A stretch of 64,000 bases of DNA from Desulfurispirillum indicum S5. GTDB lineage: Bacteria; Chrysiogenota; Chrysiogenetes; Chrysiogenales; Chrysiogenaceae. Position 1 is the stretch's first letter. Each line of letters opens with the position of its first letter. Both the position numbers and the translations under genes were made by a program. Below are positions 56,844-64,000 of the stretch, piece by piece. The notes below the pieces were generated by a model. That model did not search any database. It was given only the letters and a program-made list of their open reading frames with translations, and was not told the origin of the DNA. The DNA lies in NCBI RefSeq assembly GCF_000177635.2, contig NC_014836.1:1376001-1440000 (forward strand), given 5' to 3'.

Positions 56844-59114
56844 TTAGGATGATAGAAGAGCCGCGTATGCCTGCCCCGCCGCAATGGATGCATCGTTGGG
56901 AGGCAGAACGACCGGCATGTACAAGCGTTGGCCGGAACATTGAAAATACTCGTCCAGCAACTTGACCAGAACTCTGTTCTGAAACACTCCACCGGTGCAG
57001 ATGACAGGCAACTGAGGATGCTGCTGGCTGATCTGCTCGATGGTGTGCACCAGTGCGCGGAAAAAGACGCTGACCGACTGCCGCACATCGCTTCCCAGGA
57101 GTATATAGTTGAAGAGCTCACGGTAGTCAATTCTGTGGCCTGCCGCTGGCAGAGAAACCAGAGGCGGGTACGGTACTGAGGGGTCAAAAAGGGCTTCCAG
57201 AAGCAGTCCGGTCTGGCCTTCATAGTCGGCTTTCTGGCAGATGCCACACAGGCTGGCAACGGCGTCGAAGAGGCGCCCTACGGAGGTACTCAGCGGTGCG
57301 TTTACACCTTTTTGCCATGCACTGAGGAGAATCTGCAGTTCTGCGTCGCTGTAACTGCGCAGTGCGGGATGGTGGCGACAGGTTCGAAGCGCGTCTGGAC
57401 CATACATCTGCAGCAGGCAGGCCAGGGCGATGCGGCGGGGCTCGCGTACGGCGGCTTCACCACCAAGTAAGCGCAGTGGATGTATCGTATACAGGCGCTC
57501 ACAGGACGCACCATGCAGCAACAGAGTCTCGGCTCCCCAAAGGGTGTTATCAGTGCCATAGCCTGTGCCGTCCCACACAAAGGCCAGTGCGGGTTCATGC
57601 AGGCCGTGTTCCATCATGACCGCGAGGGCATGGGCGTGGTGGTGCTGTACGCCGTGGCAGTGTACGCCTTGCTGGAGCGCCCACTGCGTCGTCATATAAC
57701 GCGGATGTAGGTCGTGCTGCAGGCGCTCTGGCTCTGACTGATACAGCCGGCACAGAGTCTTCCTGGTTTCCGAGAAAAACTGCAGGGACTCCGGCGATTC
57801 AAGGTCACCGATGTGCGGGCTGACCACAAGCTGATCTTCGATGCCAAGGGCAATGGTGACTTTTTGTTGGGGCCCCGTTGCCAGCACGTGCTGGCGAAAT
57901 GAATGTTCAAGGGGAAAGCTGACAGGTGCATAGCCCCGGCCGCTTCTCAACATAAGCGGACGAGTGCCTGCAAAGGTCATGACGCTGTCATCACAGCCAT
58001 TGAGTATCGGGCGATCGTGATCAAGGGCAAATGCAAAACCACCACTGAGTCTGGCGTAGAGGTCATGAACATTCGTGATGATCGGTTCATCACTGATGTT
58101 GGCACTGGTGGCGACCACTGGGCGGTTGACCAGATGCAGCAGGAGGCGGTGCAGCGGTGTATAGGCAAGAAAGACTCCCAGCGTTGGAACACCCGGCGCG
58201 ACCAGTTCACTGAGGGGACGGTGGCGGGAGTGCGGCAGACGTTCCAGCAGGACAATGGGCGCACGATGACTTTCGAGGAGCTGCAATGCCGTTTCATCGC
58301 AGGGTGAATAGGATAACAGATGCTCACGGTCACGGAACATGACTGCCAGCGGCTTTCCGTAGCGGTGTTTGCGCTCGCGCAGCGACTCCACTGCCCGGTG
58401 ATTCGTTGCATCGCACAGCAGGTGAAAGCCGCCCAATCCCTTGACGGCGATTACGTTTCCCTGAAGTATTTCACGGGCTGCCAGGCGCACAGCATCGGTT
58501 TGCGTGGCAAGACACTGGCTTTGCTGGTTCAGGACACGCAGAGTTGGCCCGCAGTGAAAGCAGCTCACTGGTTGCGCATGGTAACGGCGGTCGACGGGAT
58601 CAGTATATTCCTGTCGGCAGTCATCACACATGGCAAAGGCTGCCATGGAGGTGTTGGGGCGATCATAGGGGATGTTGGCCATGATGGTATATCGCGGTCC
58701 GCAGTGGGTGCAGGTGATGAATGGGTACAGGTAGCGTCGATTCCGGGGGTCGAACATCTCCTGCAGGCACTCATGGCAAATGGCGAGATCCGGGCTGATG
58801 GATGTCAGGGGCGGCGCTGTTCCGTGACTTGCGTCAATGGTGAATGACTCTGGAAGATTACAGGGTGCTGTTATGGTTGCGGTGAGTGTCTCAATCCTGG
58901 AGACTCGCGGAGCTTCAGTGCGGATACGTTCACAGAAGACATTGATGTCATCGTTACTCCCACACACCTGTATTTCCACTCCGGCACTGTTGTTTCTGAC
59001 AGTGCCGGGCAAATTCATCTGGCGGGCGATTCGATAGACAAAGGGACGAAATCCAACACCCTGGACTATCCCGTTTATTTCGATGTGCCAGTAGAGCTTT
59101 TGCTTCGCGCTCAC
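56844..59114 (-). CDS. hypF: Carbamoyltransferase HypF
   Basis: The 756-residue protein activates carbamoyl phosphate and passes the carbamoyl to HypE. Domains in order: acylphosphatase (GIVQGVGFRPFVYR), two Cx2C-type zinc fingers (ICHECLQ...CTHCGP and CDDCRQ...CFHCGP at about 105-190), a YrdC-like domain (IAVKGLGGFHLLCDA) and the Kae1/HypF-type C-domain (HHHAHALAVMMEH). It starts with GTG at 59114, overlapping the xre stop (GTGA), and precedes hypB by 17 bp. Confidence 0.97.
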   Translation of the reverse strand: MSAKQKLYWHIEINGIVQGVGFRPFVYRIARQMNLPGTVRNNSAGVEIQVCGSNDDINVFCERIRTEAPRVSRIETLTATITAPCNLPESFTIDASHGTAPPLTSISPDLAICHECLQEMFDPRNRRYLYPFITCTHCGPRYTIMANIPYDRPNTSMAAFAMCDDCRQEYTDPVDRRYHAQPVSCFHCGPTLRVLNQQSQCLATQTDAVRLAAREILQGNVIAVKGLGGFHLLCDATNHRAVESLRERKHRYGKPLAVMFRDREHLLSYSPCDETALQLLESHRAPIVLLERLPHSRHRPLSELVAPGVPTLGVFLAYTPLHRLLLHLVNRPVVATSANISDEPIITNVHDLYARLSGGFAFALDHDRPILNGCDDSVMTFAGTRPLMLRSGRGYAPVSFPLEHSFRQHVLATGPQQKVTIALGIEDQLVVSPHIGDLESPESLQFFSETRKTLCRLYQSEPERLQHDLHPRYMTTQWALQQGVHCHGVQHHHAHALAVMMEHGLHEPALAFVWDGTGYGTDNTLWGAETLLLHGASCERLYTIHPLRLLGGEAAVREPRRIALACLLQMYGPDALRTCRHHPALRSYSDAELQILLSAWQKGVNAPLSTSVGRLFDAVASLCGICQKADYEGQTGLLLEALFDPSVPYPPLVSLPAAGHRIDYRELFNYILLGSDVRQSVSVFFRALVHTIEQISQQHPQLPVICTGGVFQNRVLVKLLDEYFQCSGQRLYMPVVLPPNDASIAAGQAYAALLSS

Positions 59115-59359
59115 TTGGGTTTGGAGTTCTCTTCAGAGTAATGGTCGTGGAACAGCAAAATATCTTCTGCCTTTACCACGCCAATGGTTGCCTGCTCAAT
59201 TGCCTGAGCCAGTTTTTTTGACGGGACGTGGGTGCCTCGCTCTATGCCACTGATATGGGCCCTGGAAACACCTATGCTTTTGGCGATATGTTCCTGGGTG
59301 AGGTCACGGAAAACCCGGTATTGATAAAGAGGGTGAATAGGTGATTTTTTTGAAGACAT
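59111..59359 (-). CDS. XRE-family HTH regulator leading the hyp operon
   Basis: This 82-residue protein is almost entirely a Cro/CI helix-turn-helix (LTQEHIAKSIGVSRAHISGIERG), with a short acidic/His tail (LLFHDHYSEENSK). It overlaps hypF by 4 bp as first gene of the operon, so it is likely an autoregulator of the hyp genes, perhaps binding the palindrome at 59425. No metal site is clear; the target remains inferred. Confidence 0.85.
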   Translation of the reverse strand: MSSKKSPIHPLYQYRVFRDLTQEHIAKSIGVSRAHISGIERGTHVPSKKLAQAIEQATIGVVKAEDILLFHDHYSEENSKPK

Positions 59360-59424
59360 GCTCTACACCTGACTGAATGAGGTTAAATGAAACTTATAAA
59401 CTTGGCGGGGCGGGTGCACAATGT

Positions 59425-59436
59425 TCAGTATACTGA
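59425..59436. promoter_or_regulatory. Palindromic operator candidate upstream of xre-hypF
   Basis: TCAGTATACTGA is a perfect 12-bp palindrome 66 bp upstream of the xre start. A second half-site CAGTATA lies on the minus strand at about 59472-59464. A weak minus-strand promoter (TTGACA at 59487-59482, TATAAC at 59466-59461, 15-bp spacer) overlaps the second half-site. The 186-bp gap holds no gene. Confidence 0.4.
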
Positions 59437-59545
59437 TCGGTATAATATCGTGGCTGTAATGTTATATACTGCCCTGTGGAGTGTCAATGAATTTTCTTAA
59501 CACTGACTTTTTATGTCCGTGTCACATGGTTTCATTTGTTTGATA

Positions 59546-60118
59546 TTACAGATGCTCCAGAAGGATTTTCACACCGATAGCGATGAGGATCGCCCCGCCC
59601 AGACGCTCGATATACTCTTCGCGCACACGACCGAAGCGATTGCCGATGTACACTCCTGCGAAGGAAAACGCAAAGGTGACAAGACCTATGATGAATACAG
59701 GAAACCAGATGGAAAGATTCAGCAAGGAGAAACTGACGCCAACAGCAAGGGCATCTATGCTGGTGGCGAAGGAGAGCAACAGGATGCGTCGCAGAGAGTG
59801 GGCGCGCTCTTCGCGGGCAATGGGGCAGTGCTGCGCCTCGCTGCCCAGCGAAAAGGACTCATATACCATTTTTGCGCCAACAAAGAGGAGAATGAAAAAG
59901 GCAATCCAATGGCCGTAACTGTTGACATAGTCGCGGAAGCCGACACCGGCAACATAGCCTGCCAGCGGCATCAGGGCCTGAAATACCGCGAAACAGAAGG
60001 CAACTTTCATGACATGATGTACGCGCAGGTTGCGGATGGTGCACCCGTTGACGATGGATACCGCAAAGGAATCCATGGCCAGCGCTATGGCAATGAGCAG
60101 GATCGCATACAAAGCCAT
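59546..60118 (-). CDS. mntP: Manganese efflux pump MntP
   Basis: The 190-residue inner-membrane protein has six helices and the two MntP Asp motifs ALAMDSFAVSI and ATSIDALAVGVSF, with the paired GAK and GVK loops. It exports Mn2+. It is the last of three genes; its ATG overlaps the glutathione synthetase stop by 1 bp and has GGAGG upstream. No yybP-ykoY riboswitch was seen, so control probably comes from the recombinase-led transcript. Confidence 0.93.
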   Translation of the reverse strand: MALYAILLIAIALAMDSFAVSIVNGCTIRNLRVHHVMKVAFCFAVFQALMPLAGYVAGVGFRDYVNSYGHWIAFFILLFVGAKMVYESFSLGSEAQHCPIAREERAHSLRRILLLSFATSIDALAVGVSFSLLNLSIWFPVFIIGLVTFAFSFAGVYIGNRFGRVREEYIERLGGAILIAIGVKILLEHL

Positions 60119-61467
60119 CAGGGATGCGCCTCCAGGGTTAAGGTATTCAGACAGGCGTAGCCTGAGCAGACGCCACCTTCGTTGTTGCTGGCCGCTTTGG
60201 TGCGCACCAGGTAGCCGATATCCCGGTTGATCAGCGTTGCGGTGCCATCATGGACCATCATGCCATAGCGCCCTGTTTCACTGATGCAAAGTTGATCTTC
60301 CGCGTTTCCATCGACAATCAGTCGAGCGGTGTGGGTGTGGGCGTGAATCTTCTCCATAAGCACATGGGCTTGTCTGCGCTTGTCGCTGAGAGCGTCCAGG
60401 GCAGGGGGAATATCATCTGCGTAGGTGTTATTCCCACCACCTTCGCGCTGTGGCTTCAGGACATAGTTCTGGGGAAAGCGCCTGACGTGATCTGTGATCG
60501 GCACACCCGACGGGTGGATTTCATCAAGGTGGTACATGGCTTTGGTGACCTGAAGCAGAGGTGCGATGGAGGTGGCATCCAGGTAGTTCCGAAGAAATTC
60601 GGGCTTTCCCAGTGCGCGCTGCGCAAGTTTTGTTCCCGCCAGGTGGGTAAAGATATCCGGTGTCCTGATGCAGTCGGCAGCTTCCAGCAGTTTGCGGCCA
60701 TCAATGGCCATCTGGCTGGGATAGTCCTCCGGAGTGTAACCGGAGCGGAAATAGGCCACGGCGACAGGTTTGCCCTGCACAAAAAGGTGGCCATTACGCA
60801 GGACGCCCTCGCGGGCTATTTCTGTCAGACTCAGGCGAACTACGGGTACGCTGAGGTGGCTCTCTATGGCGAACTGAATCAGGCGCTGATCAAAGATGTT
60901 TCGCTCATGGGGCTGCACGACGAAGAGTATGCAGGGGTCGGGGAGCCCCATTATGGCTAACGCGGCCTGAAAACCACTGCACAGCTCTGCCAGGGGTTCC
61001 TGGGGAAGGATAGCCGGCAGGTGTCCGAGTTTCGCCAGGTGAGAGTGCACCTGAGTCGCGCGCTGCATGAGGCCATGAAAGCTTGCCGAAATGGTATTGC
61101 ACTCCACCAGCTTTGGCCACAGAACACCTTCGTGTTCTTCCACCATAAAGTCATTGCGGAACATATGCAGGCTTGCCGGCTGGGTGGAAGACGCACTGCG
61201 GGCTATATCCAGGAGAATTGCCATAAACTCGTCGCCATCAGCAAGGGGAGTATGCATGTCCAGCAGACACTCATGATCCCGTGACAGATTATGGAGCAGC
61301 TGGTTGCAGACAGGTGTCAATGTCGTCATGGTGTGCTGCAGGTGCTGACTGATGGTGTAGGGGGAGACACTGAGGGGAGCGTGCCGCAGTGTTGCTTCAG
61401 GGGAGAGCTGCAGCAGCCCGTGGATGCATGCATACTCTATGGCCAGGGTATCTTTCTCGTTTATCAA
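60118..61467 (-). CDS. Glutathione synthetase of the eukaryotic type
   Basis: The 449-residue protein matches the eukaryotic glutathione synthetase family, not the bacterial GshB. VECNTISASFHGL at about 121-133, AVAYFRSGYTPEDYP near 236-250, LAGTKLAQRAL near 277-287, the ATP-grasp block VLKPQREGGGNN at 346-357 and RTKAASNNEGGVCSG near 412-426 follow the human enzyme in the same order. It would ligate gamma-glutamylcysteine and glycine with ATP. It starts with TTG (TTGA overlap with the recombinase stop). No gamma-glutamylcysteine ligase is nearby. A related ligase substrate cannot be excluded. Confidence 0.88.
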   Translation of the reverse strand: MINEKDTLAIEYACIHGLLQLSPEATLRHAPLSVSPYTISQHLQHTMTTLTPVCNQLLHNLSRDHECLLDMHTPLADGDEFMAILLDIARSASSTQPASLHMFRNDFMVEEHEGVLWPKLVECNTISASFHGLMQRATQVHSHLAKLGHLPAILPQEPLAELCSGFQAALAIMGLPDPCILFVVQPHERNIFDQRLIQFAIESHLSVPVVRLSLTEIAREGVLRNGHLFVQGKPVAVAYFRSGYTPEDYPSQMAIDGRKLLEAADCIRTPDIFTHLAGTKLAQRALGKPEFLRNYLDATSIAPLLQVTKAMYHLDEIHPSGVPITDHVRRFPQNYVLKPQREGGGNNTYADDIPPALDALSDKRRQAHVLMEKIHAHTHTARLIVDGNAEDQLCISETGRYGMMVHDGTATLINRDIGYLVRTKAASNNEGGVCSGYACLNTLTLEAHP

Positions 61468-62375
61468 TGGTTATCCCTTTCCTGGAGGTTAAGGAGGTTG
61501 ACCGTACTGCGCAGGGATTCTGGGGATACATGGGTGTATATCTGTGTCATGCGCACATCGGCGTGGCCCAGAAGATTCTGTATTTCAATGAGGTTCGCCT
61601 TGCGTCGCACAAGATTCGTGGCAAAGGTGTGACGCAGGACGTGGGCACCTTGCTTCGTACAGCTGAGGGTATCTACTCTCTGCAGCTGGCGCGACACCAG
61701 GTGCCATATTGTGCGCGGCGTCATGGGCTGTCCCTGTTTTGTGCAGAAGTAGTATTCCGAAGGAATGGCATCATACCAAGGTGTCCAGTAGGTATCCAGA
61801 ATTTTTACAAGTTCTGTGGCCATGGGCAGAACCTGCTGCTTACCACCCTTGCGCGTGATGATAAAGGTCTGGGTTCCAGCGGAAACATTACTGCGCTTGA
61901 GAGAGCACAGCTCCGATGTTCGCATGCCCGTCATGAGAAACGTGAAAATAATGGAGCGGTTCCGGTCATTGGTGAAATTGCGCTTCAGTGACAGAAGCTG
62001 TTGCAGGAACTCCGACTGAGCTTCTGAGTTCACATACTGCGGGAGTTTATCCTGTGGAGACCTGCGGGGAAAAGAGAGTTTCGTGGTTGGATTGGCGTGG
62101 GTTATCTCTTCGCGTACCGTAAAGCGGAAGAAGGACTTCAGGGTCGCAAGCACTGTGGAGAACGTGTGTTTTGAGAGATTGCCGGCTCGCTGATAGAGAT
62201 ATGCCCGCAGTTCCAGGTGCGTAACCTCCTGCCAGTCATGGATACCCTGCTCGTACAGATGTTCCGCAAGCCTTCCCAGCTCCTGGGAATATTTTGAAAT
62301 GGTTCCCGGGGAACAACCCTTCTCCATGCGCATATAGCTGCAAAAATTTTTTATGATCCTCTGCATGGAATTCAT
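61464..62375 (-). CDS. Tyrosine recombinase (XerC/XerD-like integrase)
   Basis: The 303-residue protein has an N-terminal SAM-like core-binding domain (about 1-95) and a catalytic domain with Arg152 (TGMRTSEL), Lys176, His245-x-x-Arg248 (HVLRH), His271 and nucleophile Tyr280. All catalytic residues are intact, so it should cut and rejoin DNA. It is Xer-sized but not clearly the chromosomal XerC or XerD. It heads a three-gene overlapping string with the glutathione synthetase and mntP, and a 39-bp palindrome lies 125 bp upstream. Confidence 0.9.
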   Translation of the reverse strand: MNSMQRIIKNFCSYMRMEKGCSPGTISKYSQELGRLAEHLYEQGIHDWQEVTHLELRAYLYQRAGNLSKHTFSTVLATLKSFFRFTVREEITHANPTTKLSFPRRSPQDKLPQYVNSEAQSEFLQQLLSLKRNFTNDRNRSIIFTFLMTGMRTSELCSLKRSNVSAGTQTFIITRKGGKQQVLPMATELVKILDTYWTPWYDAIPSEYYFCTKQGQPMTPRTIWHLVSRQLQRVDTLSCTKQGAHVLRHTFATNLVRRKANLIEIQNLLGHADVRMTQIYTHVSPESLRSTVNLLNLQERDNH

Positions 62376-62499
62376 GGTTTCATTACCCCTGTGTTTTCAC
62401 ACTATGAGACCAGGTGGCCCATTTTTAGTTTACTCATGCGCTGCATTTTGTAAGACATTTATGCGGAACACGTTACCATTGCAATGGAGTATTTGCAAT

Positions 62500-62538
62500 C
62501 ATATTTGTAATGAAATAATATATTTCATTACAAATATG
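62500..62538. repeat. Perfect 39-bp AT-rich palindrome
   Basis: Two identical 18-bp arms (62500-62517 and 62521-62538, beginning CATATTTGTAATG) flank a 3-bp centre ATA. It lies next to a second, shorter inverted repeat and in front of the recombinase gene. Possible roles are recombination target, regulator operator or cruciform-forming site. Confidence 0.85.
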
Positions 62539-62603
62539 CGAAAGATCAAACCCTATTAAATCTATCGGGAATTTTGCATATCACTGTCTATGGTGTAATT
62601 GCC

Positions 62604-62690
62604 ATGAATAGGAGGGAAATTCGCATTCGAAAAATGAAAATCAGGACACGAAATCCTCGCCGGGCATACCATGCCCCTCGCAGAAGGTGA
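62604..62690 (+). CDS. Possible 28-residue Arg-rich microprotein
   Basis: ATG at 62604 opens a 28-codon frame with 13 Arg/Lys residues (begins MNRREIRIRKMK). The ribosome site is weak, and a GGAGGG lies inside the frame instead. It may be chance. The strand matches ftsE. Confidence 0.15.
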   Translation: MNRREIRIRKMKIRTRNPRRAYHAPRRR

Positions 62691-62827
62691 AAGAAGGGAA
62701 AAACGTTTAATTTGGCCCAGGAAGACATAAATGGGAATAAGGCGCATTCATCTTGCGGTTAATGGGAGGAATTGAGTACAACTAGGAGGTGCAAAGCATC
62801 AGAAAGTGTCGCGAAGGACCAATCGCC

Positions 62828-63493
62828 ATGATTCAATTTTACAATGTTACGAAAAGTTATGGGGATCACTTTGAACTTTCCGGTGTGAACATACGCATCG
62901 CCAAGGGACAGTTCTGCTTTCTCTGTGGTCCCAGTGGCGCGGGGAAAACGACGATTATCAACCTGATCCTGGGCGAAGAGCACCCGAACCAGGGAAGCGT
63001 GCTGGTGAACCGCCGTAATGTGCCGGATCTGCGTGGCAATGAGCTGGCCAGGCATCGTCGCGACGTTGGTGTGGTCTTTCAGGACTATCGCCTTATTGAG
63101 CGTCTCAATGTTTACGATAACATCGCACTTGCGCTGCATATCTGTGGATTCACCGCTCGCAGGGAAATCGACCGCAGGGTGGAGGCAGTCTGTAAAATGC
63201 TGGGCCTGGTGAAGTACATTCACGCGCCTGTGATGCAGCTCTCTGGCGGTGAAAAGCAGCGCGTGGCAATAGCCCGCGCACTTATACACAATCCTCCCGT
63301 CATCATTGCCGATGAGCCGACCGGTAACCTTGACATGAAGCAATCCATCGATATCTTTCGTATTTTCAGGAAGATATGCGATATGGGCACCACGGTTTTT
63401 TTTGCAACCCACGACAATCACCTGGTGGAAGGCTCCGGCATTCCTGTCTATCGGGTGGATAACGGAATGATCAGCTATGATGTTTCACCTTAA
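62828..63493 (+). CDS. ftsE: Cell-division ATP-binding protein FtsE
   Basis: A 221-residue ABC ATPase. Walker A GPSGAGKTTII near 36-46, signature LSGGEKQRVAIARAL and Walker B VIIADEPTGNLD are intact. With FtsX it controls cell-wall hydrolases at the septum. The GTG 13 codons upstream is rejected because AGGAGG overlaps it; the ATG at 62828 has GAAGGA nine bases before it. ftsX overlaps its 3' end. Confidence 0.95.
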   Translation: MIQFYNVTKSYGDHFELSGVNIRIAKGQFCFLCGPSGAGKTTIINLILGEEHPNQGSVLVNRRNVPDLRGNELARHRRDVGVVFQDYRLIERLNVYDNIALALHICGFTARREIDRRVEAVCKMLGLVKYIHAPVMQLSGGEKQRVAIARALIHNPPVIIADEPTGNLDMKQSIDIFRIFRKICDMGTTVFFATHDNHLVEGSGIPVYRVDNGMISYDVSP

Positions 63494-64000
63494 ACGAGCC
63501 TGGTTTAACATGCTGTCTACCCCACTGGTGACGCTGGTGGCCATTCTGACTATCTCCATAGCGTTGACCTGCCTGATTCTCTACCAGACTTTTCTTCATA
63601 ACCTTCGCAATTATATTGACTACCGCATAGACGGCAGTCGGATAGTCGTCTATATGCACGGAGATCGTGATGGGGATCTAGAGGCATTCCTGAAGCGCTA
63701 TAATCTCAACTTTCGGTTTATTGACCACAAGGAAGCACTGGTAATATTTTCGCAACGGTATCCAGATGAGTCCGATCTGTTGAGCGCCATGGAGGTCAAC
63801 CCTCTACCCCAGAGCTACCTGGTCAGCATGGATTCCCACAACATTCAGTACTTCCGTTCCATCATCAACGGCATCAAATCCTCTGGTGATTCGGTCCTGT
63901 CTGTCGAATACAGTTTCCATGAGATATCCGTTCTGCTTGAAGCCCTGGATCTGACGGAGAGGTTTCGTCTTATCATCGGTGCTTTTGTAGTCTTTGTCTG
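63477..64000 (+). CDS. ftsX: Cell-division protein FtsX, 3'-truncated by the window edge
   Basis: The frame opens at ATG 63477 (or the adjacent ATG at 63480), overlapping ftsE by 17 bp, and stays open to the end. It begins MMFHLKRAWFNML, has a first membrane helix (about residues 18-38), then an extracytoplasmic domain of ~130 residues and the start of a second helix at the edge. This fits FtsX, the membrane partner of FtsE. At least two further helices are outside the window. Confidence 0.9.
   Translation, partial: MMFHLKRAWFNMLSTPLVTLVAILTISIALTCLILYQTFLHNLRNYIDYRIDGSRIVVYMHGDRDGDLEAFLKRYNLNFRFIDHKEALVIFSQRYPDESDLLSAMEVNPLPQSYLVSMDSHNIQYFRSIINGIKSSGDSVLSVEYSFHEISVLLEALDLTERFRLIIGAFVVFV

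Larger units (their letters stand above)
62376..62827. other. Divergent intergenic region between recombinase and ftsE
   Basis: The 452-bp stretch is more AT-rich than its surroundings in its left half. It holds a small inverted repeat (ATTGCAA at 62478 with TTGCAAT ending at 62499), the perfect 39-bp palindrome that starts at 62500, a short Arg-rich frame and a GGGCAT/ATGCCC hairpin (62662-62676). An AGGAGGT at 62784-62790 has no start codon at the right distance. Confidence 0.6.

Noticed and set aside
59360-59545. Manganese riboswitch (yybP-ykoY) for mntP
   Set aside because: This gap is downstream of mntP, and mntP starts inside the glutathione synthetase stop, so there is no leader for such a riboswitch.

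Overview
The window is a chromosomal segment of a Gram-negative bacterium of moderately high GC. The cell envelope is shown by a Tat export operon, part of a type II secretion operon, an RND efflux pair, a FadL-like outer-membrane protein and lipoproteins. The hyp operon (hypF-B-C-D-E) implies at least one [NiFe]-hydrogenase, so anaerobic or facultative H2 metabolism is likely. The gene mixture does not fix a phylum. It would fit a deep-branching proteobacterial-like or Chrysiogenota/Desulfobacterota-type organism, but that is a guess. No rRNA, tRNA, CRISPR array, transposase or prophage was seen.

Layout: 1-6187 holds the 3' part of cheB, clpB, and a two-gene alpha-E/ATP-grasp operon. 6191-9536 holds dut-tatC-tatB-tatA, bracketed by two inverted copies of a degenerate hairpin-rich repeat. 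9537-22274 is mostly rightward: an EAL-HDOD protein, a thiolase homologue with Ser at the nucleophile position, a P-type cation ATPase, a soluble-transhydrogenase-like flavoprotein, a DEAD-box helicase, then the tight run ispF-nadK-recN-truA. 22295-26523 is an RND pump and adaptor.

27307-35029 reads leftward. It appears to be one long operon (ArsR regulator, CHASE2 adenylate cyclase, SH3 protein, M48 lipoprotein protease, FadL-like porin, macrodomain protein, MtfA-like peptidase) followed by a sirtuin and a GlpM-like protein. Across the divergent region are a promoter, a 7-codon possible leader peptide and two secreted low-complexity Q/P/Y/M-rich proteins. Next come pseC, exoD, the leftward T2SS operon gspN-C-D-E-F, and asd-SDR-unknown-tenI-rtcB.

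49631-53644 holds prs, pth, a quinone oxidoreductase and a second EAL-HDOD paralogue. 53660-59359 is xre-hypF-B-C-D-E. 59546-62375 is a tightly overlapping trio: a tyrosine recombinase, a glutathione synthetase of the eukaryotic type, and mntP. Upstream of the recombinase is a perfect 39-bp AT-rich palindrome. The window ends in ftsE and a truncated ftsX.

The points most worth a second look are the eukaryote-type glutathione synthetase beside a recombinase and its palindrome, the ArsR/cyclase/protease/macrodomain operon, the low-complexity exported pair with its leader region, the inverted repeat pair around dut-tat, and the Ser-substituted thiolase.
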